A DNA stretch of 64,000 bases, taken from the NCBI GenBank assembly GCA_942492625.1, contig CALOFM010000012.1, positions 113,573-177,572 of the forward strand, read 5' to 3'. This DNA is from Thiosymbion sp942492625 (lineage in GTDB: Bacteria; Pseudomonadota; Gammaproteobacteria; Chromatiales; Chromatiaceae). The notes beneath the pieces were generated by a model. It saw only the letters and a list, made by a program, of their open reading frames with translations, was not told the origin of the DNA and made no database searches. Both the position numbers and the translations under genes were made by a program. Numbering within the stretch: position 1 is the first letter of the stretch; every line of letters begins with the position of its first letter. Below, piece by piece: positions 27,419-36,300 of this stretch.

Positions 27419-28459
27419 CTAGGAGGCCCGCTCAATCAGATTGATACGCCGCAGCGTACCCGAATCGAGTGTGACTGCTTCTCCTTCTGTTTGCACGGCC
27501 AGCCCGGGGCAAAATCCGGCTTGGCGGCCAGCCTGTCCATAGCGATCGACGGCGGTCTTCACGACCTTGGTCTTCGCCCGCACCTCCTCCAACACCGACG
27601 AACCCTGCCAGATTTCCGCGATCGACTGCTCGTGGAGATTGCCGGCCGCCACACGCCATTGCACGCAGGGATAGACATTTCCAAAGGGATCGACGGTGAC
27701 ACCAGATGCGCCTGCGCCGCAGTGCTTCTTGGGCGCGGCAGGCTCAGGTTCCGCATCCCGCGTGTTGTCCTCGGCTCCAGCCGCCTCGTTGCGACGCGTG
27801 CGCAGCAGGCGGTACAACCGTTCGATGGCCGTCGAGGAAGGGGCGATCCGTGTCGGTCCGCTATCCCCGTCGTCGCGTGGGGTCACTGTGGGGTCCACCT
27901 GAAGCGGAATTTCCAGACCATCCGCCAGGGCGAACATTTCCTTGAGTTCCGCTTCGTTCCAAGCAGTGAGTGTGGAGTTCAACTTAGTACGCAGACCATG
28001 GCGCTTGAGCGTCTCCAGATTCGCCATCAGCCGGCGGAAGCTCCCGGGAACGCGGGTCTGCCGATCATGGGTCGCGGCGCACACCCCGTGAAGGCTGATC
28101 TCGATGACGAAGGGATCGATTTCGTCGCGGATTCGCTCGATCATCGCCGGGCGCAGGGCGTGGCCATTGGACTTGATGCGCACGACGAAGCCGAGCTCCC
28201 GCGCCTTGCGGCCCAGGTCGAAAAAGTGGGGATGGGCGAGGGGCTCGCCGCCGCTGAAGCTAAGATTCATGGTCCCCAGCGCGCGTAGATCCGCAAAGAA
28301 ACGGAAATACTGCTCCAAGGTCAGGAGGCGGCCGCGCTGCTCGATATCGTTATAGCAAAAAAAACAATCGAGATTGCAGCGGTAGGTCAGCTCAAGGAGA
28401 ACGGAGAAGGGGATGTTCTCGTCGAAGACCTTGGCCAGCAGCGCCGCGTATCGGCTCAT
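27419..28459 (-). CDS. Radical SAM/SPASM peptide-modifying enzyme
   Basis: 346 residues. The ATG at 28457-28459 overlaps the PqqD stop as ATGA. The radical SAM cluster motif is CNLDCFFC (Cys28, 32, 35); the glycine-rich SAM motif follows as NLSFSGGEPLAHPHFF. The C-terminal SPASM region shows CGAGASGVTVDPFGNVYPC and a late Cys in GFCPGLAV, sites for auxiliary 4Fe-4S clusters. Such enzymes, presented with substrate by PqqD-like domains, modify ribosomal peptides (thioether, C-C or epimer formation). A linker rich in charged residues (GAEDNTRDAEPEPAAPKK) precedes the SPASM part. The likely substrate is the 65-residue peptide encoded upstream in the same operon; the chemistry is unknown. Confidence 0.92.
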   Translation of the reverse strand: MSRYAALLAKVFDENIPFSVLLELTYRCNLDCFFCYNDIEQRGRLLTLEQYFRFFADLRALGTMNLSFSGGEPLAHPHFFDLGRKARELGFVVRIKSNGHALRPAMIERIRDEIDPFVIEISLHGVCAATHDRQTRVPGSFRRLMANLETLKRHGLRTKLNSTLTAWNEAELKEMFALADGLEIPLQVDPTVTPRDDGDSGPTRIAPSSTAIERLYRLLRTRRNEAAGAEDNTRDAEPEPAAPKKHCGAGASGVTVDPFGNVYPCVQWRVAAGNLHEQSIAEIWQGSSVLEEVRAKTKVVKTAVDRYGQAGRQAGFCPGLAVQTEGEAVTLDSGTLRRINLIERAS

Positions 28460-28752
28460 GCAGTCTTTCCGGCAGCGGCGTCGTGCTCGATCACCCCGGC
28501 ATCGATTAGCTCGTGCAGAAACTCGTTGATATCGGCCTCCAACACATCCGCGGCAACCGCATATTCTTCATTCAACCGCTCGACGAGATCCCGGGCGGTC
28601 GCGCCTGTCCGCAACGACTCAAGGACGCTCATGCCCACGCCGTTGAGAACCAACACCTCCCCTTCGGCCTGGCGCACCACCACACCTTCGTCGGCCACGC
28701 GCTGAAAGCGGACATCCGAGCGCATGCAATACCGGGAAAGCTTATCTTCCAT
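28456..28752 (-). CDS. PqqD-family peptide chaperone (RiPP recognition element)
   Basis: 98 residues: VRFQRVADEGVVVRQAEGEV, LVLNGVGMSVLESLRTG, then DLVERLNEEYAV and DINEFLHELIDAGVIE. This is the complete PqqD/RRE winged-helix fold (three strands, then helices). These small proteins bind the leader of a precursor peptide and deliver it to the radical SAM enzyme. The gene overlaps the kinase-like gene by 11 bases and the radical SAM gene by four, so all three are translationally coupled. It resembles the PqqD proteins named for HPr-kinase-related systems, judged by context and not by search. Confidence 0.9.
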   Translation of the reverse strand: MEDKLSRYCMRSDVRFQRVADEGVVVRQAEGEVLVLNGVGMSVLESLRTGATARDLVERLNEEYAVAADVLEADINEFLHELIDAGVIEHDAAAGKTA

Positions 28753-29674
28753 CGGACACCTCGCTGTCGTTCACCAGCAAATCCAAAAACCCCGGGGCGC
28801 GGGCGAAACACAGCGTTCGCATGCCCACCATGTCGATGAGGTGCCCAAGGTTCTCCAGCAGCCGTTCGAGCCGAAACGGGTCCTCATTGACAACGGGGGC
28901 GCAGACCAGTGACCGCGCCGTTGTTAGAGCCTTGCCGAGCGGCCGAATCGCATGTATCTCACCTTGCTCCAACCAGAACAGGCCGGCCACCGGGTAAGCA
29001 GAGGTTCCCGTCGGCGTCTGTCCTAAATCTCCGGCAAACGGAAGCTTCTCCACCAGCCAGCCTGCCGGACCAGGCAACAGGGCGTTCATGTCATCCGACA
29101 AAACCTCCCAGCCCGCGTCCAGGGCCAATCGGGAGATGGTCGACTTCCCTGCACCTGATCGACCCAAGAACACATAGGCGCGTTGCCCGTCCGAGATGGC
29201 GGCACTGTGCAGCAACACGGCTCCCATATGATGCAAGCGGTAGGCAACCAATACTCGAAAAAAATTCTCGAAAACCCCGGGGAAACCCTCTGGAGACTCC
29301 TGACTGGTCCAAAGACGGCCATGAGCCTCTGCGTCGAGGGATATTTCACCAAGGAAATCAAGTCCGGCCAAGCGCACCGACCTCTGATGGTAGTCGCGAT
29401 CGAAGGTATAGTTCCAACCGCAGGTCTCAAAGGTCCGAAAGCAGCGCGGATCGACACGCGACAGGGTGCATTGCAGACCGGAGTTGGTCGGTAGCGATGT
29501 TCGGCAAAGCCCATGAAAACGATCCCTCGTCACTCCGATTTGGGCAGCCGAAAGGCCGCTGAAGGCATAGGGACCACCGACAAAGCCGATGGAAACAGCC
29601 CCATCGCCCCACGGGTCTGCGCCTAGATCCTGCCACCGAGGAAGGTCGTAGAGAAACCCCTCGCCGAACCTCAT
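28742..29674 (-). CDS. HPr-kinase-like P-loop protein (HprK-related)
   Basis: 310 residues from the ATG at 29672-29674, which overlaps the stop of the S24-like frame as ATGA; a longer frame opens at 29734. The C-terminal half has the HprK/PEP-carboxykinase type P-loop: VAYRLHHMGAVLLHSAAI, then FLGRSGAGKSTISRLALDAG (Walker A 171-179), WEVLSDDMNALL and AYPVAGLFWLEQGEIHAIRP. The N-terminal half (about 1-130) is unlike HprK. HprK-related proteins next to PqqD and radical SAM genes are known in proteobacteria, but their substrate is unknown. It may phosphorylate the peptide or a partner protein. Confidence 0.87.
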   Translation of the reverse strand: MRFGEGFLYDLPRWQDLGADPWGDGAVSIGFVGGPYAFSGLSAAQIGVTRDRFHGLCRTSLPTNSGLQCTLSRVDPRCFRTFETCGWNYTFDRDYHQRSVRLAGLDFLGEISLDAEAHGRLWTSQESPEGFPGVFENFFRVLVAYRLHHMGAVLLHSAAISDGQRAYVFLGRSGAGKSTISRLALDAGWEVLSDDMNALLPGPAGWLVEKLPFAGDLGQTPTGTSAYPVAGLFWLEQGEIHAIRPLGKALTTARSLVCAPVVNEDPFRLERLLENLGHLIDMVGMRTLCFARAPGFLDLLVNDSEVSDGR

Positions 29675-30150
29675 CGACACTTTCGACCAACAGTCCAGGC
29701 GAACGAAAATCGACAGAATCGCCAGAACGCCCATAGGCGGTCTCGTGGCGGCACCCGCACCAATCGGCGGCTGACGTCGCCCGCGACGATCTTACCCACC
29801 ACATGGCGGACCGGGATGGCGGAATCGGGCCGCTGCGCTCGGTCGGCCTGCGTCAGCACCTTCCAGACCCTCCGTTTGCGGTAGCCGCCGATCACCCGGT
29901 GGATGCGAAATCCCTGGCCGACCCAATAGCCGACCACGACATCTCCGGGCCAATATCTGCGCTATGCGGACACCTCGACATGGCCCGGACTCTGCAGCGC
30001 TTTTCCCATGCAGGTGCCGCGAACGGCGACCCGCAACGGACCGTCCGCGGCGAACCACGCCGTGGCTTCGGACAATAGCCGGTTAGGATCGAGATCCTCG
30101 AAAAAAGAGTGTTGCTCAGACACGTCATCAAGATGCGAGTATTCCGGCAT
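29671..30150 (-). pseudogene. S24/S26-like peptidase with in-frame stop and GTCM motif
   Basis: The ATG at 30148-30150 lies inside the end of the precursor gene; the frame ends at 29671 overlapping the next start. It reads MPEYSHLDDVSEQHSFFEDL, later LRVAVRGTCMGKALQSPGHV, then a TAG at 29962-29964, then RRYWPGDVVVGYW, FRIHRVIGGYRKRRVWKVLT, QADRAQRPDSAI and a basic Trp/Arg/Phe-rich tail. The layout matches S24/S26 proteases of the Ser-His signal-peptidase type, but the nucleophile position (GTSM) holds Cys. The reading frame on both sides of the TAG is well preserved and still coupled to its neighbours, so the stop is recent, read through or an error. A peptidase that trims the modified peptide would fit. 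Confidence 0.65.
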
Positions 30151-30325
30151 TGCAACCGGTGAAACCCGGAGCCGCCTTAGCTGGTGGAGCGGGAGTACAG
30201 GTCGCGGCCACCGCCTCCAGCGCTTCCCGGGTCAGTATCCGGGGGCGCTCATAAACCTTCTTTCCTCGAGAAGCGGAAACCGGGCTATTTGACGTTGCAG
30301 TCGTTACACCCAACTCTTTTTTCAT
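30128..30325 (-). CDS. Candidate RiPP precursor peptide
   Basis: 65 residues, MKKELGVTTATSNSPVSASR, then GKKVYERPRILTREALEAVA, ATCTPAPPAKAAPGFTGCNA, GILAS. A polar leader (1-22) is followed by a YERPRIL...REALEAVA segment, a pattern (Y.RP.I...E.LE.VA) that I associate with short precursors beside PqqD and radical SAM genes. The core would be the C-terminal TCTPAPPAKAAPGFTGCN stretch with Cys43 and Cys58. No signal peptide is present, and the Shine-Dalgarno signal is weak. The gene lies 38 bases after the giant protease gene and overlaps the S24-like gene by 23 bases. An alternative is an ordinary small protein of the operon; the gene order favours a substrate. Confidence 0.72.
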   Translation of the reverse strand: MKKELGVTTATSNSPVSASRGKKVYERPRILTREALEAVAATCTPAPPAKAAPGFTGCNAGILAS

Positions 30326-30363
30326 TTTGCAAACTCGTGAAAGGGATAGTCGATCAATTCATT

Positions 30364-33300
30364 TTAATGCGAGACAGGAGGAATCGCTACGGCAGGGTCG
30401 CCGGTGATCCCATACATGTCGATCATATAGCGAGGACCGCCGATCGCCGACAGCTCGTACAACGCGGATTGAACCGCCTCGCCGATACGCATGCCGGAAT
30501 CCATATAGGCTGCCTCGACAAAGGTCCGATTCAACTCGAGGGCCGGATCGTTGTAGGAAAGACCGCTCGGCGCCAACACCGCCGAGGCACCGCCGCCCGC
30601 ATGCAGAGCAAGCTTACCCGCCAGAGAATCGACGCCGGGGTAGCTGTCCCATCCCACGGCGCAAGTCAAGGCCGCAACCACGGGTAAACGCGCGCCATTG
30701 GTCAGGTCCGCCACATCGTCCGTGGTGAAAAATGCCTGCTTGCCGAATTGGACGATGCTGCCATGGCCGATGAAGTTCACCAGCCCGGAGCCGGCGCCGA
30801 TGGCCTCCTTCAACTGGTCACGGAACGCCGCGATGTCCGCATCGTCCACCCCCGAGGGGGCGTAGTGGCGATCCACCGTCATCTCGGTGGGCAGCAGGGC
30901 GATGACGGACTCAGTGCTGTCCGGGAAGTTACCTGCCGGGTCCGGGTAGACGTCGGCCACCATGATGGCGCGATTCTGCCAGCTCTCCGCACCGGTGCCG
31001 AGACCCTGGCCTTGGTAAGCCGCGAGCTTGTCCGCGTAGGCTTGCAGCTCTTCGTCCGTCAGCACAGGGATGCGGCCGATGGCCATATCCGGTACGCCGT
31101 CATCACCCACGACGTCAGCATAGCGGTTGTCGGAGGTTACTAATCCGAACGGCGAGTCTGCCATCACCACCGGCAGCACATTGGTTCCGTAGCCCCAGAA
31201 ATTGCGTGGATCGATGGTGCCCTTTCCTGCTAGGGCGATGTAGCGCGGCGCCCGCTTCCATTCACGGTAGGCGTAATCAAGGAAAGCACGGATGGCATGG
31301 GCGTCGGCCACGCCGTGAGTGAAGGCGTTGTAGATGTCCTGCAGGTCGACGACGCGGGCCTTAAGGCCCTCTGCTTGGCGCAGGTCGGCGAGTGTCTGGG
31401 CACCACTCTGGAGCGCATAGGGGATGATGATCAGGTAATCGGCGCGATTGTTACGCGTATTGAGCGTGCTCAGCTCATCCGACTCAAGGCCAGCGGGACT
31501 GTGTGCGGCCGAGAGGCTCGTCGCCAGATAAGCGCCGTTCGCTGTCGCCGGCGAGAAGCTCAAGCTGTATGCGTCGGCGTCCTCTTCCAAGATCCCGCTG
31601 AGGAGCGCCGGGCGGCGCGGGTCGCCGATATCGAGGAGAACGATGTCGTCGCTGGCGAAACCCTGCACGCTGACGGGTTCGGTGCCATCGGGGGTCAGCC
31701 GCAGGCGATCGCCGTCGGCGACGAAGTCGCGCCGGTAGCCGAGCTCGACGCTGTCGACCCAGAAGAAGCTGCTGGGTACGCCATTGTCTTTGATGGCGCG
31801 CACCTCGACTCGATTGTCCGTCGCCAGAATGACCGGCGCTCCGGAAATTCCTTGCTCGAACCAGGCCTCGATGCGATGGCGATTGGTACCGTCGAAGTGC
31901 CCTTCGCCAACCTTGACGTCATTCAACCAGATCTCGACATGGTGATCGTCGAGTCCCGGGGCGCTCTCGCCGCCTCCCCGCAGCTCCAGGGCAACCATGG
32001 CCTGGCCCGAGGCGAGCGAACCGGGGGCGTCGAGGCTCTCGATCTTGAACGGAGCCTGGCCCGCGTTCGCTCCTCCCCAGTACCAATACTCGCCGTCGGG
32101 GTCGCCGATCAGGTAGGTGACGGGAATGTGGTTCTCTTCCCATCGCGCAACGGTCGGGAAGCTCGCTCCCGCGTGCGCGGGTGCCGCATTTGCGGAGTCA
32201 CGCGCGGTCATGAACAGAGCGTTGCCGACGCCGAGCCAGTAGACGTTGGTATCCGTGTAGCGGGTGTCGATGCCCTCACCGTAGTAGTACAGGGCGCTGT
32301 CATCGTCGGCGACGAAATAGGCAACCTCCTCGCCGCCATTGCTCAGCGCAAGCTTGCCCTTCCTGAGATATCGCGCGATCAGCTTATCCTTGACGCCGAA
32401 GGCCGCTGCGATCTCGCTCACGCCAAGGCGATGGAGACCGTCCTCGACCACGGAGATGCGGAGTTGGCTCTTCCCAGACTTGAATGCCTTCTTGGGTTTC
32501 TTGGCCTTGGCCGCGCGCTTGGCCTGCTTTGCCTGCCACTTGGCGATCCGTGCGGCACTCGGTTCCTTGCGTTCCCGGGCGAAGCCGTCGTCCCACAGGT
32601 CCTGGATGCGCTCGCTGTCCCAAGCGTCGACGATGCGCCGACCGGTGTTCTCGTTCTTGACCTTGATCTCGAACGGGCCGTGCTCGATGTGGTCGTTGTC
32701 GACCTCGACCTCGATCAGCCGGTAGCTATGGCGCTCTTTGGCTTGCGCATCCGGATCGAGCAGCCAGTAAGTGCCGCCTTGCGGCGCCTGGATGAAGCCG
32801 GGCAGCAGATCGTCGTGCAGCGCAACGTATTCGCCGGTCGACTCGTCCAGGCGCTCCAGATAATAGCCAAGGGTGCCGTGCTCGGAAGAGACGCGCCATT
32901 CAACGATCACGTCCTTGCCATAGGCGTAGGCCTTGAGCTTGCGCACCAGGGCCAGGGTCGGGATGGGCTTGTAGAAACCGAAATTCAGATCGGTCACGTC
33001 GGCGCTCAGGGACACGGTGACGGTCTCCTGGTCGTTGTAGGTACCGGCGCCAGCCCCCTCGGTCTTCTCGAAGGACGTACTGTAACCGGACAGCACTCCG
33101 TTGGTGTCGGTGATGCGCACCGTATAGTCATCGGGTGCGGTGCCCGCCGGCAGGCCGTCGAAGCTGTAGCTGCCATCGGAGGCGGTCGTTGCCGTGCCGA
33201 TCGCCACACCGTTCTGCACCAGCTCCAGGGTGACATTGCCCAAGCCCGACTCGGTGCCATCCTGGACACCGTTGTTGGCGGTGCCGCCGCCCGTGCCGGC

Positions 33301-36300
33301 ATCGTCCCACAGCACGCCGGAGAGGCTGTAGCCGGTCGTGGCGCGGTAGCCGTAGTCGATGTCCAGCACGCTGACCCCGCCGCTCAGATTGACTTCGCGC
33401 TGATGGCCACCGCTACCAGCTTCATCATCGTCTGTGGTCAGGTCGTCGTAGCCGCCGAGGGCTGTCTGGGTATTGTCGATACTGACCCAGTAGCGGCCGT
33501 CGTTCAGCCCGGAAAACAGGTATTTGCCGTTGGCGTCGGTCACCAGGCTGGCCACCGCGGCGCCATCATCGCCGCCCGGCTCGAAATTACCATCGTTGTC
33601 CACATCCCGGTACAACAGCACGGTGACGCCGCTGATGCCCGGCTCGCTGCCGTCCTGGGTGCCGTTGCCCGCGGTTCCGCCACCGGCGCCGCTGTCGTTG
33701 AACACGGTGTCGCCGACGCTGCGGGTGACGTTGTAGCCGAAGTGCGGCGTGGAAGTGTAATCGAGATTGCCACTCAGAGTGGCAGGCATCTGGAACACCT
33801 CGGCCTGGGCGTAGCTGGTGGTGCCGTAGAAGTCGCTCAGCACGGCGTTCTGGTCGGTGATCCGCCAACTGTAGCGCTTGCCCGCCGGCACGCCGGAGAA
33901 GCTGAAGTTACCGCTGCTGTCGCTGGTGGTGGTGGCGATGACGTTGCCGCTGGCATCCAGCAGGGCGACTGTCACGCCGCCGATGCCGGACTCGCTGCCA
34001 TTCTGGCTGCCGTCGTCGGCGGTGCCCCCGCCGGCGCCGTTGTCCAGCCAGATGCGATCCTGGATGCTGTAGGTCGTACCGCCGGCAGTCTGCACAAAGC
34101 CGAAATCCGCGGTGAGATAGGCTTTGCCGCTGGCGACGTTACCGAAAGGGGTCGAGATGCCCGTAGTAGCGCTGTAGGCCGACAGGGCGCTCTGGGCCGA
34201 GTCGATGTAAGCGATGTAGTCCTGGGTGCCGGTGGCGGCGACATTGAACAGATAGCCGCCGTCCGCGCCGGTGGTGGTTTCCACATAGGTCTCGCCGGTG
34301 TCGATGAGCCCGTTGCCGTTGGTGTCGGTGTAGAGGCGCACCGTCACGCCGGCCAGGCCCGGCTCGCCGGGATCCCGTGCGCCGTCGCCATCGCCGTCGC
34401 TCCACACCAGGTCGCCGATGACGGTCGTACCAGTTGCGGCCCGGTAGCCCAGATCGGCGCTCAAATAAGTCTGACCCGAAGCCAGATCGAAGGCGTTGGT
34501 GCGGTCGTCCGTGCGCCCGTCGGTGGTCTGCGTCAGTCCAGCGGGCAGGCCGCCGGTTACATCCACATAGTATCCGCTGCCGGACGCGACGCCGGTAAAG
34601 CTGTAGCGTCCCTGGGAATCGCTGGTGGTCACCTGCAGCGGAGTGCCGTATTGGTCCTTGAGGGTGACTTCGACCCCGGCCAGGCCGGATTCGCCGACAC
34701 CCAAGAGTCCATCGCCGTTGCTGTCCAGCCAGATCCGATCACCGACTGTGGCGCTTTGCGAGCTGGGATTATTAACTGGATCGGTCACCGATGCCTTGAC
34801 CGGAATGGGTACTTCAGCGCTCGTGGAAGAGGCGGTGTTGGTGATCTGGGCGATGCCGGTGGCCAATGGGTCATTAACGGTGGCGTCGAAGGTAAGAGTC
34901 AGGGTTCCACCAGCCGCGATGGAGCAGCCTGTCGCAAAATTCGGCGGGTCGTTGGACGCAAAAGTACCTGTAGTAGGCACACTATAGGTAATATCTACAT
35001 TATCAAAATATGCTTCTTCATTATTTTCAAAGCCATTTTCCGCATAAAAGCGGAGAATAATCGCACTATCCGTAGGATCCCAGGAAATCGTATGGGAGTA
35101 CGTCGTATTAGAAGAATTGCCGTCCAATGTTTGCAAGTCAGTCCAGTTACTTCCACCATCTGAACTGTACTGTACAATGAGGTCATCATTTCCATCTAAA
35201 CCATTATCAGCAAAATCATAACTGATCGTAATACTCGTCGCCCCAGTTACTGCTGCCGAACGTTGAACGGATTCGCCTCCATCAGTAGAGTCCTGAAACT
35301 CAAGCCGACCTTGTTCGGCTTCAATATCGCCGCCAGTCGCACCACCGTTACCACCTCCATCATTGGTCTCAGACCAGTCGTTCGCCCAATTGACAGAGCC
35401 ATCATTTCCACTGTAACTGTCATTGGGATTAAAATCATCTGCCACATTATTATCAGTAGCGGCACAGGTTCCGGTTAATTCTCCACTCCCCGCCACATAA
35501 GCCACACCGGTCGGTATCGGATCATAGATACTGACATCTGTCAGAGCCGTACTTCCTGGATTCTCAACCACCACCGTGTATTCAATCGTATCCCCCGGCG
35601 AGGCGACATCAGTCACATTGGAGCTCTTAGTGATCGTCATCTCGCTGGTGGTGTAGAGGTTGAACACGCGGTCCGTGGCTGTGAAGGTCTGGGTCACGCC
35701 GGGGTCGCCGACCGTGCGCTCGCCAATGGCCACCACCGGGCTGGTGGTGAGGGATCCTGCGGCATGGGCGGCCGTGGTGTAGGCGTAGTACTCGACGGTC
35801 AATTGCTGGTTTTGCCCCATGTCGAGCTGCCCGCCGGTAAACTCGGCGCTACCCCAAGTGAGGTCCTGACCATTGACGCTCGGTGCATCACCGCTGGTAC
35901 TGCCGTCGGGAAAGGTGACTACGGGCGGTAGGCAACCGGAGGCGGGGGTATCGGTCCCGGTGCAATATCCCCAACCCGTCGCCAGCGTATCGACGACGGC
36001 GATGTCGTCCATGTCGTACTCGTGGGTCCCCACGACGATGGTGTAGCGGGTGATCTCGCCGGTGCCGGTGCCGACAGTGACGGGGTCGGTCGCCTTCGCG
36101 ACGGTCAGCGCCAAGTCATACCAGTCGTCGGCCGCCGGCAGCACCGTGTATCCGACATCGTAACCGGCGGAATTGCCAGAAATGCCGAAGTCAGCGTTTT
36201 GGCCGTAGGCGAGGGTGTAAGGCCCGGTGGCGTAGATGTGGGCCTGGGACAGGTCGATGTCGTCCGGGTCCGTATAGTAGAGGGTTTCCAGGCGATCGAG

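Noticed and set aside
26861..28288. 475-codon plus-strand frame across the radical SAM gene
   Set aside because: Only its 27160-27310 part resembles a protein (S24 fragment); the rest mirrors the radical SAM gene.
31297..35163. 1,288-codon plus-strand open frame opposite the giant protein gene
   Set aside because: It is a GC-driven shadow of the minus-strand gene, whose translation has a signal peptide, clear repeats and a protease domain. The plus frame shows no domain or natural start.
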